Under the pieces are notes generated by a model. The model was not told the DNA's origin and did not search any database. It saw only the letters and a program-made list of their open reading frames with translations. 64,000 nt of DNA. It comes from an uncultured Christensenellaceae bacterium. GTDB taxonomy: Bacteria > Bacillota > Clostridia > Christensenellales > Borkfalkiaceae. The stretch spans positions 24,583 through 88,582 of the forward strand of contig CAJUSA010000006.1 of the NCBI GenBank assembly GCA_910589015.1, read 5' to 3'. Shown in pieces: positions 32,927 through 40,011 of the stretch (the first letter of the stretch is position 1; each line of letters begins with the position of its first letter). The position numbers were made by a program, and so were the translations under genes.

Positions 32927-35002
32927 ATGAAAAACGCTTCCACCGAGAAGAACAAAAATCGTGAATTTCCCGAAGATATTCAAATCATGTCGCAAGGCGG
33001 GTTGCCCGCCGCAGCAGGACCCGATTTGCGCACACCTGCGCCTCAGCGGGTGAGCCTGCGCGAATCCGACGGCGAGCAACAATCTCGCGCAGGCGAGGGC
33101 AGCGCCCTTCCCTCACGGAATTTTGTTTCGTCAGCTCGAAACAAAATTCGTGAATTTCCCGAAGGCAACTATGGCGCAGTGGTCATCGGCGCAGGACATG
33201 CCGGTTGCGAAGCCGCGCTCGCGCTCGCCCGCACGGGAATCGAAACCGTTCTTCTCACACTCAATCTCGATTCGATCGGCTTTATGCCATGCAACCCCTC
33301 CGTCGGCGGAACGGCGAAGGGGCATTTAGTGCGCGAAATCGATGCGCTCGGCGGAGAAATGGGTTTGAACGCCGACAGATGCGCCCTGCAATACCGCATG
33401 CTCAACGAGGGCAAGGGTGCGGCGGTGCAGTCGCTGCGGGCACAGACCGATAAAAACGCCTACCACCGCGAAATGAAACGCGTACTCGAACATACGGAAC
33501 GCCTTCGCATCGTGCAAGCCGAGGCGGCGGAAATCTTAACCGAAAACGGACGCGTCACGGGCGTAAAAACGACGTACGGTGGCGTATTTTCCTGCCGCGC
33601 GGTCATCGTCGCCACGGGCGTCTACCTCAATTCGCGCACGATCACGGGCGAAACGGTGGCGGAAAGCGGCCCCAACGGATTTATGAACGCCACGCATTTA
33701 ACGCGCAGTTTAGCCCGCCTCGGGTTCACGGTGCGAAGATTCAAAACAGGCACGCCCGCCCGCCTCGACGGCAGAACGATACGCTTTACGGATATGCAGA
33801 TTCAGGAAGGCAGCGAGGTATACCCCTTTTCCTTTTTGAACGAGAGCGTGCCCGCCGCGCAAACGCCCTGCTACCTCACTTATACCAACGCGCAGACGCA
33901 TGAAGTCATCTTATCCAACCTCGACCGCGCCCCGCTCTATAACGGCGCGATTTCCTCGACGGGACCGCGCTACTGCCCCTCGATCGAAACCAAAGTCGTG
34001 CGGTTTGCAGATAAGGAACGCCACCAACTCTTTTTGGAACCCGAAGGCGCCGACACAACCGAAATATATGTGCAGGGACTTTCCACCTCGCTGCCCCACG
34101 ATTTGCAGAAAGAAATGTACCGCACCGTAAAGGGCTTGGAAACCTGCGAGATCGTGCGTTACGCCTACGCAATCGAATACGATTGCATTGATACGCTCGA
34201 TCTTTATCCCACGCTCGAATATAAAAAGATCGCGGGGCTTTACACCGCGGGGCAGATCAACGGCACGAGCGGTTACGAAGAGGCGGCGGCGCAAGGGCTG
34301 TTGGCAGGGCTGAACGCGTCGCTCGCGATCCGCGGAAAACAACCGCTAATTTTGCGGCGCGATCAGGCGTATATCGGCGTACTTGTCGACGATCTTGTGA
34401 CGAAGGGCACCGACGAACCCTACCGCATGATGACTTCGCGCGCAGAATTCCGCCTTTCTCTGCGGCAGGATAACGCCGACGAACGCTTGACGCAGATCGG
34501 CTACGACTGCGGTCTTGTGAGCGAAGAACGCTTTAACCGTTACCTGCAACGCAAGGCATTAAAAGAAAAAACGCTCGCCCTTCTGAACGGGCGCGCCGAA
34601 CAGAAAAAGGCGAACGAATTAGTCGAAAAAACGGGCAATACGCTGCAAAGCGGCGTAACGTATGCCGACTTACTGCGTCGGGGCATTCCGCTGAAAACGA
34701 TCGAAGAAACCTTCGGCATTTTAACCGATCTTCCGAACGATATCAAGAGCTGTTGCGTAACGGAAATACTGTATGCGGGGTACCTCAAACGCAGCGAAGA
34801 ACAGATCGCAAAGGCAAAAAAAGCCGAAGAAAGCCCCCTTCCGCCCGATTTGGATTATAACTCGATTTCGGGCTTACGGTTGGAAGCGCGCGAAAAACTC
34901 GAACGCGTGCGCCCTTTGAACATCGGACAAGCCGAACGCATTTCGGGCGTCAACCCCGCCGATATCGCCGTGTTAATGGTATATCTGAGCTTAAAGAAAT
35001 AA
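32927..35002 (+). CDS. mnmG: tRNA U34 carboxymethylaminomethyl enzyme MnmG with inserted N-terminal segment
   Basis: This FAD protein works with MnmE to modify wobble U34. The FAD motif YGAVVIGAGHAGCEAALALAR begins at about residue 82 instead of residue 4-6, followed by CNPSVGGTAKGHLVREIDALGG and a complete C-terminal domain ending ERISGVNPADIAVL. The first 79 residues include a 63-residue segment flanked by a direct repeat of REFPE; removing it restores a short, near-normal N-terminus. The ATG at 32927 is used because no in-frame start codon lies close to the FAD motif. It has no strong ribosome site and starts three bases after dnaA, so translation is probably coupled. A terminator follows at 35086. 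Confidence 0.93.
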   Translation: MKNASTEKNKNREFPEDIQIMSQGGLPAAAGPDLRTPAPQRVSLRESDGEQQSRAGEGSALPSRNFVSSARNKIREFPEGNYGAVVIGAGHAGCEAALALARTGIETVLLTLNLDSIGFMPCNPSVGGTAKGHLVREIDALGGEMGLNADRCALQYRMLNEGKGAAVQSLRAQTDKNAYHREMKRVLEHTERLRIVQAEAAEILTENGRVTGVKTTYGGVFSCRAVIVATGVYLNSRTITGETVAESGPNGFMNATHLTRSLARLGFTVRRFKTGTPARLDGRTIRFTDMQIQEGSEVYPFSFLNESVPAAQTPCYLTYTNAQTHEVILSNLDRAPLYNGAISSTGPRYCPSIETKVVRFADKERHQLFLEPEGADTTEIYVQGLSTSLPHDLQKEMYRTVKGLETCEIVRYAYAIEYDCIDTLDLYPTLEYKKIAGLYTAGQINGTSGYEEAAAQGLLAGLNASLAIRGKQPLILRRDQAYIGVLVDDLVTKGTDEPYRMMTSRAEFRLSLRQDNADERLTQIGYDCGLVSEERFNRYLQRKALKEKTLALLNGRAEQKKANELVEKTGNTLQSGVTYADLLRRGIPLKTIEETFGILTDLPNDIKSCCVTEILYAGYLKRSEEQIAKAKKAEESPLPPDLDYNSISGLRLEAREKLERVRPLNIGQAERISGVNPADIAVLMVYLSLKK
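32954..33164 (+). repeat. In-frame insertion element in the 5' end of mnmG
   Basis: A 22-bp sequence ending GTGAATTTCCCGAAG occurs at 32954-32975 and again at 33143-33164 with one mismatch, a spacing of 189 bp (63 codons). The intervening DNA is rich in hairpins: GCGGG/CCCGC near 33000, GCGAG..CTCGC (33072-33088), GGGC-AGC-GCCC (33097-33107) and a long one at its right end, GAATTTTGTTTCG/CGAAACAAAATTC (33118-33149). All of it reads through in the mnmG frame without a stop. Confidence 0.75.
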
Positions 35003-35318
35003 TGTGAGATGGTTCGGCTACGCTCACCATGACATAAGACCGTAGTGCCGCTTGCCATAAGACCGTTGATTCGCTTTACCAAAACGCCCCGCTTTCGGGG
35101 CATTTTTTATAACGCCGCCTGCCCCTTTCCCAAGGGGCAGGCGGCGTTCCTTGTCACCTCGCACAAAACCGTCACCCGCGCCCCTGCGCAAATGCCCCCG
35201 CGTCTGTGCGCATTGTACGTTCGCACAAAACTGTCACCCGCGCACCGTGCATAAATATGTCACCCTGAGCGAAGTCGAAGGGTCTTATTTTATTGCGCCC
35301 TCTTATCAAAGAGATATA
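35003..35318. repeat. Intergenic region with dispersed repeats and a 17-bp hairpin
   Basis: No gene is supported in this 316-bp gap. GATGGTTCGGCTACGCTCACC (35010-35030) and TCACCCTGAGCGAAGTCGAA (about 35259-35280) are dispersed-repeat copies. A perfect 17-bp hairpin lies at 35111-35148 (AACGCCGCCTGCCCCTT, loop TCCC) without a T tract. GTCACCCGCGC-type units recur around 35170 and 35235. Confidence 0.7.
35081..35110 (+). terminator. Terminator of dnaA-mnmG
   Basis: GCCCCG-CTTT-CGGGGC (35086-35101) is followed by ATTTTTTAT on the plus strand, 84 bases after the mnmG stop. Confidence 0.85.
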
Positions 35319-36512
35319 CTATACTTCCCCCGACGCGGGAATTTTTCTTTTCCGCCTGCCGAGCAACAGAACGCACACAAAAAACAGGACGGGGAACACG
35401 AGCGCAAAGGCAAGCCCCGTGCCGATATCGTCGGAAAACGCCCCCGCACACAAGCCCACGAGCGTGGGGCCCGCCGTACAGCCGATATCGCCCGCCATGG
35501 CGAGCATGCCGAACATGGCGGTGCCGCCGCGCGGAATTTCTTTGGACGCAAGGCTTAAAACGCTCGGCCAGAGGATCCCCACCGAGAAACCGCAGACGGC
35601 GCAACCGATCAGCGATACGACCGCCCAGGGCGACAGCCAGACGACGAGATAACAGATAACGCAAAGCCCCGCAGAGAGCATCATGCAAAGCCGCAGTTTT
35701 TTTCCGAATTTGGCAAACAGCAACCGCGCGATCCCCATAAATACGGCAAAAAGGCACGGCCCGATCAGATCGCCCACCGCCTTTGTAACGCCTAAACCGC
35801 TTTCGGCAAACGCCGACGCCCACTGCCCCATGGCAAGCTCGCTCGCCCCCGCCAGCGCCATCAGTGCCAAAAATACCCAGAAACGTTTTTGTTTGAACAG
35901 TCCGCTAAACGACATGCCCCCTTCCTCGGCGTTTAATTGCGGAATGGGCACGAAAAAACAATAGAACGCATTGAGAAAAGGAACCGCCGCCCAGACGCCC
36001 GCAAGAATGCGCCAATTCACCGTGCCGAACGCCCAAAAAAACACCGTCGTCAACAGCACGACCGCCGCCGATCCCCAACAGTAAAAGGAATGCAGCAGGC
36101 TCATCTGCCCCGTTTTATTCTCGGACGGGCACGCCTCAATCGTGGGGCTGACGAGCACCTCGATCAGTCCGCCGCCCACCGCATACAAAAGCGACGCGAC
36201 GGCTAACCCCGCGTAGGCGTTGCCAAAGAGCATGGGGAAGAGCGCCAGCCCCGCAAGCCCCGCCGCCGCGCAGAAGTGCGCCGTGACGAAACAAACGCGA
36301 TAACCGATTTTATCGGCGAACTTCGAGGCAAGTCCGTCCACGCAAAGCTGCATGGCGAAATTCACCGTAATGAGCAGGGTGAGCATGGAAAGCGAAATCT
36401 GAAATTCGCCGTGCAAAATCAACAGCAACAGCGGAAAAAAGTTGGCGACGATCGCCTGCGTGATATATCCGATATAGCATGCCAATTTGGTATGCCGAAA
36501 ACTCTTTAACAT
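35319..36512 (-). CDS. Major facilitator superfamily transporter
   Basis: About twelve TM helices over 397 aa, with an MFS-type cytosolic loop DGLASKFADKIGYRV between helices 2 and 3. The overall pattern (LHSFYCWGSAAVVLL, GGTAMFGMLAMAGDIGCTAGPTLVGL) resembles sugar/fucose-permease-like or uncharacterised clostridial MFS proteins. The substrate is unknown. It follows the 128-aa membrane gene by six bases at the end of the yfbR operon, and GAGGATAG precedes the ATG. No terminator was recognised between it and the repeats. Confidence 0.85.
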   Translation of the reverse strand: MLKSFRHTKLACYIGYITQAIVANFFPLLLLILHGEFQISLSMLTLLITVNFAMQLCVDGLASKFADKIGYRVCFVTAHFCAAAGLAGLALFPMLFGNAYAGLAVASLLYAVGGGLIEVLVSPTIEACPSENKTGQMSLLHSFYCWGSAAVVLLTTVFFWAFGTVNWRILAGVWAAVPFLNAFYCFFVPIPQLNAEEGGMSFSGLFKQKRFWVFLALMALAGASELAMGQWASAFAESGLGVTKAVGDLIGPCLFAVFMGIARLLFAKFGKKLRLCMMLSAGLCVICYLVVWLSPWAVVSLIGCAVCGFSVGILWPSVLSLASKEIPRGGTAMFGMLAMAGDIGCTAGPTLVGLCAGAFSDDIGTGLAFALVFPVLFFVCVLLLGRRKRKIPASGEV

Positions 36513-36518
36513 TTTGAT

Positions 36519-36905
36519 CTATCCTCTGCGCGAAAGCAATCCGTCGAGCGTGCCTAAAACAAGCGCGATCCCCGCAAGCACCGTAAACCCGATCGCCCCG
36601 CGCACCCGCCCGAATACGGCGGCGAACCCTTCCAGCGGCAGTCCGACCCAGAACAGCAACACGCACGCCGCGCACAATCCGAAAAGCGGCAGCCAGATCG
36701 CAAGCGCCCTCTTTTTGAACGAAGATTTCTTTACGGCGAGCAAGGTCGCCATGTCGACCACATAAAGAATCGCCCCGAGCGCAAAGGCAACCGTCCTGCG
36801 GTTTTGCATGCGTTCCCGTTCGGCTTTTTCGGCGCGCAGCCTTGCCGCCTCTTCCTGATGTAGAAGCTCTTTTTCGGTTTGAATGTGTTTTTTCTTCTTG
36901 CTCAT
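36519..36905 (-). CDS. Small membrane protein, paralogue of its neighbour's C-terminus
   Basis: It is 128 aa: a charged coiled-coil-like N-terminus (KELLHQEEAARLRAEKAERER), then three TM helices. The last 65 residues (KRALAIWLPLFGLCAACVLL.., VGLPLEGFAAVFGRVRGAIGF, LDGLLSRRG) match the end of the upstream protein at 36902-37666, so the two genes arose by duplication. Its start overlaps that gene's stop as ATGA. The function is unknown. Confidence 0.78.
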   Translation of the reverse strand: MSKKKKHIQTEKELLHQEEAARLRAEKAERERMQNRRTVAFALGAILYVVDMATLLAVKKSSFKKRALAIWLPLFGLCAACVLLFWVGLPLEGFAAVFGRVRGAIGFTVLAGIALVLGTLDGLLSRRG

Positions 36906-37666
36906 AGCATGATCTTCTTTAATTTACGGGAAATCAGTCCGTCGGCAACGGCAAGCAACAGGGCAAGCCCCGAGACGACAATATACCCCGCCGCGCCGCG
37001 CACGCGGCTGAACAGCGCGCCGCCGAGCGGCAGTCCGACAAGGAAAAGCAGAGTAAACGCCGCACCCATGACCGCAATCGGCAGATAGGCGCAGAGCGCG
37101 CGTCGCGCAAACGTCTTCGGCCCGCGCAGGAATCGCGCGATCGCAAGAAAGAGAACGGAAGAAAATGCAAACAACACGGCGCCGACGACGGAAAACTCGT
37201 CCGCCGACCAAACCGTTGCGGCACGCGCGGGGTTCTGCGGATCGACGTATACGGGCATTTGCTTGCCGTACGCCTCTTCCAACACGCCGCGAAACGGTCT
37301 TGTGTCGCGCAGAAGATAGTCGTAACCGTCGTAAGAATATGAAAGAACGAGCACGAAATACGCCTTGCCGAACCCGCCGCGCGTATCGTGATCGATCACC
37401 GTTGCTTGCGTGCGTTCGTAATGCAGTTCGTAATCGCGCATGCGCGCAACGTTCAGCCCGAAAAACACGACCGAGAGGACGAACAGCGCCAACGCCGCCG
37501 TGTAAAACACGATCGCGGCAACGGTTTTCGAACGCATTTCCTGTCTTTTTTCCTCGGCTGCGCGCGCATGTTCGCATGCGATTTCGTCGGCGCGGCGGCG
37601 TTCTTCTTCCGCCGCGTTCTGTAAACCCTGCTCGGTGGGTTTGATTTTTTGACGGTACTTGCCCAT
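36902..37666 (-). CDS. DUF3592-like membrane protein
   Basis: It is 254 aa: a charged N-terminal coiled coil (about residues 10-45), one TM helix, then a DUF3592-type domain (QATVIDHDTRGG, YSYDGYDYLLRDT, VYVDPQNPARAATVW) and four more TM helices. The C-terminal 65 residues are shared with the next gene. It begins two bases past the yfbR stop. DUF3592 proteins have no established function. Confidence 0.8.
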   Translation of the reverse strand: MGKYRQKIKPTEQGLQNAAEEERRRADEIACEHARAAEEKRQEMRSKTVAAIVFYTAALALFVLSVVFFGLNVARMRDYELHYERTQATVIDHDTRGGFGKAYFVLVLSYSYDGYDYLLRDTRPFRGVLEEAYGKQMPVYVDPQNPARAATVWSADEFSVVGAVLFAFSSVLFLAIARFLRGPKTFARRALCAYLPIAVMGAAFTLLFLVGLPLGGALFSRVRGAAGYIVVSGLALLLAVADGLISRKLKKIML

Positions 37667-37668
37667 AC

Positions 37669-38250
37669 TTACAAGCCTTCGAGCTCGTCGAGCGTAAGCT
37701 GAAACGCGGGCACGAAATGCTCGAAGAAGTAATCGACCGAGCGCATGTGCAACTCGCGCAGTGCATTGCAGATCGTCTTTTCCGCCTGTACAAATTCGTT
37801 GTTGCCCGAACGCAGTTCTTCAAGACATTTCAGATAAGCCGACAGCTTGTCGGCGGCTTTCATGAATTTGTATTCCGCACAGGATTTATCCGCCTGCAAA
37901 AAGGGATAGAGTTCGCGCTTCATGCAGTCGGGCAGCCCTTCCGCCATTTTTTCGACGGCAAGCTCTTCCAACTTCGCGTATTCACCGTGAATGCCGTTGT
38001 TGAAATATTTTACGGGCGTGGGCAAATCGCCCGTCATCACTTCCGAAACTTCGTGATAAAGCGCATAAAATACGGCTTTCTGCGCGTCGATCTTGCCGCC
38101 GAACACGCCGTTTTCGATGGCGACGAGCGCATGCGTCAGCACCGCAACCGAATGGGAATGTTCCATGATATTCTCATCGCGCGTCGAACGCATCAATTGC
38201 CAGCGCTTGATAAACTTCATTCTGTCTAAATAAGCGTAAAATTTTTCCAT
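37669..38250 (-). CDS. yfbR: YfbR-type 5'-deoxynucleotidase (HD domain)
   Basis: This HD-family phosphohydrolase removes phosphate from deoxynucleoside 5'-monophosphates in the characterised E. coli homologue. The N-terminal RMKFIKRWQLMRSTRDENIMEHSHSVAVL, the metal site HEVSEVMTGDLPTPVKY and KAADKLSAYLKCLEE are conserved. Length 193 aa. It is the first gene of a tightly packed operon with two membrane proteins and an MFS transporter; the functional link is not obvious. Confidence 0.93.
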   Translation of the reverse strand: MEKFYAYLDRMKFIKRWQLMRSTRDENIMEHSHSVAVLTHALVAIENGVFGGKIDAQKAVFYALYHEVSEVMTGDLPTPVKYFNNGIHGEYAKLEELAVEKMAEGLPDCMKRELYPFLQADKSCAEYKFMKAADKLSAYLKCLEELRSGNNEFVQAEKTICNALRELHMRSVDYFFEHFVPAFQLTLDELEGL

Positions 38251-38278
38251 ATGATTACCTCGCGTTACGGATTTTCCG

Positions 38279-38485
38279 ATCAGATGTTTCGGCTTCGCTC
38301 AACATGACAAATAAACCATACGTTCAACATGACAAACACGCTTTGCGCTCAACATGACAAACACGCTTTGCGCTCAATATGACATTTCCCTTCGTCATTC
38401 TGAGCGGAACGAAGTGAAGCCGAAGAATCCCCTGCACTCTAAACGACTGTCCGCTAAGATGTTTCGGCTTCGCTCAACATGACCC
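38279..38485. repeat. Dispersed repeat cluster with 25-bp tandem units
   Basis: GATGTTTCGGCTTCGCTCAA and its relatives occur at both ends of this block (38282 and 38457), with an ACGCTTTGCGCTCAACATGACAAAC-type unit repeated twice and then decaying between about 38310 and 38385. A different variant (TCATTCTGAGCGGAACGAAG) lies at 38395-38415. It fills the gap between the divergent yfbR and thiT units; no gene is supported. Confidence 0.8.
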
Positions 38486-38525
38486 TATTTAGCAACATTA
38501 TACTACAAATCATGAGAAAAAACAA

Positions 38526-38554
38526 TTTACTTTTACGCCGTTCTGTGCTATAAT
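38526..38554 (+). promoter_or_regulatory. Promoter of the TPP riboswitch-thiT unit
   Basis: TTTACT (38526-38531) and TATAAT (38549-38554) with a 17-bp spacer place the transcript start just upstream of the aptamer. Confidence 0.8.
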
Positions 38555-38564
38555 ACAAATAATT

Positions 38565-38656
38565 TCATATCCGTCGTGGGTGCCGTAAAAGGCTGAGATG
38601 ATACCATTTGAATCGGACAAGGTAATACTTGAACGAAAGTACAGGATTTTCGAGGA
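38565..38656 (+). ncRNA. TPP riboswitch
   Basis: The conserved THI-box pieces appear in order: GGGTGCC, GGCTGAGATGATACC, TTTGAATCGGA, the CAAG-GTAATA-CTTG hairpin, then GTACAGGA. ATATCC at the 5' side and GGATTT at the 3' side can close P1 with one mismatch. A strong terminator follows at once, and the next gene is a thiamine transporter. Thiamine pyrophosphate binding should favour the terminator and shut off thiT. Confidence 0.92.
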
Positions 38657-38662
38657 AGAATT

Positions 38663-38690
38663 CCGCCCGCTTTTTTGCGGGCGGTTTTTT
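38663..38690 (+). terminator. Riboswitch-controlled terminator
   Basis: CCGCCCGC-TTTTTT-GCGGGCGG followed by six T residues, placed between the TPP aptamer and thiT. Confidence 0.9.
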
Positions 38691-38739
38691 ACGCAATTCG
38701 GGGACGGGTTGAAAAATAATTTTCTTTTAGAGGTGTGTT

Positions 38740-39951
38740 ATGTTTCTCTCTTCCCTGTTGGTCGCTTACAACGACTATTACAAAGACGAAAACGGCGTAA
38801 AGCATTACGACTATCCCGACATCTGGACGTCGTTTGCCAAATCGGCGCTTACGCAGGTTTTTCTGTGGTTCGCCGTCGCGCTGCTCGTCGTGTTGATCGC
38901 AATCGGTCTTTTCGTGCGGTTCAAAAAGAGCGAGCGTCTTAAACAGTATCTGACCGTTGCGATCACCCTTTTCGTCGGATTTTGCGTCACCGTCATCGTC
39001 GCCATGCTCGCGCTTGAATTTTTCGAAATGGCGGAGGACGGCGCCGTGTTCGACATCGTGCTCTATCCCGCCCTCGTGCTCGCCGCCGTCACGCTGTTGG
39101 GAATCGGTGCGATCTACACGGGATCGCTTTGCTCGAGAAAGACCTTCCGCACGGTGGCGATTACTGCGGCGTCGCTCATCGGCGCGGCGTTTGTCGCCTT
39201 CCTCGTCTGCCTGATCGTCTATTTCACTTCGGGCAACGCCGAAAACAACAACGACGCCGAGATCACCAAGACCGAAAACATTGCGCTCTGTTTGTCGCTC
39301 GTCGGCATTGCGCTTGTCATTGCTCTCATCGCAATTTTCTGCGGCAGGGGCGAGAAGAAGGAATTCGATACCAAATCCATTTCCTACGCCGCCGTGTGCA
39401 TTGCGATGAGCTTCGCCCTCTCGTATATCAAGCTGTGGCCCATGCCGCAGGGCGGTTCGGTCACGCTTGCGTCTCTTCTTCCGCTCATGCTCTATTCTTA
39501 CATGTTCGGCGTGCGCAAGGGCGTTTATGCGGGACTTGTGTACGGCGTATTGCAGGCGGTGCAGGATCCGTGGCTCATTCACCCCGCGCAATTCCTTTTG
39601 GATTACCCCGTCGCCTTTGCCGCGATCGGCGTAACGGGCATGTTCGCAAGAGTGAAGAAACTCGAAAAAGTACCGCAAGTGCAGTTTGCGCTCGGCGCCA
39701 TCGTAGCGAGCGTGTTGCGTTTTGCATCGCATGTGCTCTCGGGCGTATTCGCTTTTTCCGAATACAGCACACTCGATAACGTGTGGATCTATTCGATGGG
39801 CTATAACGCTTTTGTGTTCGTCGATATCGCCATCGTCATCGCCGTCGGCGTGATCGTTTTCTGCTCGCCCTCGATCGTAAAACAGGCGCGCAAGTTCCAC
39901 CCCGCCGATAAAGCGACGGAAACGACGGAAGAAAACACATCAGAAAGCTGA
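38740..39951 (+). CDS. thiT: ThiT-type thiamine ECF transporter with extra N-terminal membrane domain
   Basis: The C-terminal 200 residues match the thiamine-binding S component: ISYAAVCIAMSFALSYIKL, WPMPQGGSVTLASLLPLMLYS, GVRKGVYAGLVYGVLQAVQDP, and HPAQFLLDYPVAFAAIG. Ordinary ThiT is about 180-200 aa; this one is 403 aa. The extra 190 residues have about four TM helices, with KSERLKQYLTVAIT in between and a cytosolic linker (CGRGEKKEFDTKS). The ATG at 38740 has AGAGGTG upstream. Control by the TPP riboswitch supports thiamine uptake. The EcfA/A'/T energising module is not in the window. Confidence 0.9.
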   Translation: MFLSSLLVAYNDYYKDENGVKHYDYPDIWTSFAKSALTQVFLWFAVALLVVLIAIGLFVRFKKSERLKQYLTVAITLFVGFCVTVIVAMLALEFFEMAEDGAVFDIVLYPALVLAAVTLLGIGAIYTGSLCSRKTFRTVAITAASLIGAAFVAFLVCLIVYFTSGNAENNNDAEITKTENIALCLSLVGIALVIALIAIFCGRGEKKEFDTKSISYAAVCIAMSFALSYIKLWPMPQGGSVTLASLLPLMLYSYMFGVRKGVYAGLVYGVLQAVQDPWLIHPAQFLLDYPVAFAAIGVTGMFARVKKLEKVPQVQFALGAIVASVLRFASHVLSGVFAFSEYSTLDNVWIYSMGYNAFVFVDIAIVIAVGVIVFCSPSIVKQARKFHPADKATETTEENTSES

Positions 39952-39976
39952 GAGTCGCAGTCCGACTCAGCAAAAT

Positions 39977-40006
39977 AAAAAACCGCCCCGGCAGGGGCGG
40001 TTTTCT
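39977..40006. terminator. Bidirectional terminator between thiT and the Cys-rich lipoprotein gene
   Basis: AAAACCGCCCC and GGGGCGGTTTT (stem CCGCCCC at 39983-39989 with 39994-40000) have T tracts on both sides. Confidence 0.88.
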
Positions 40007-40011
40007 CTATT

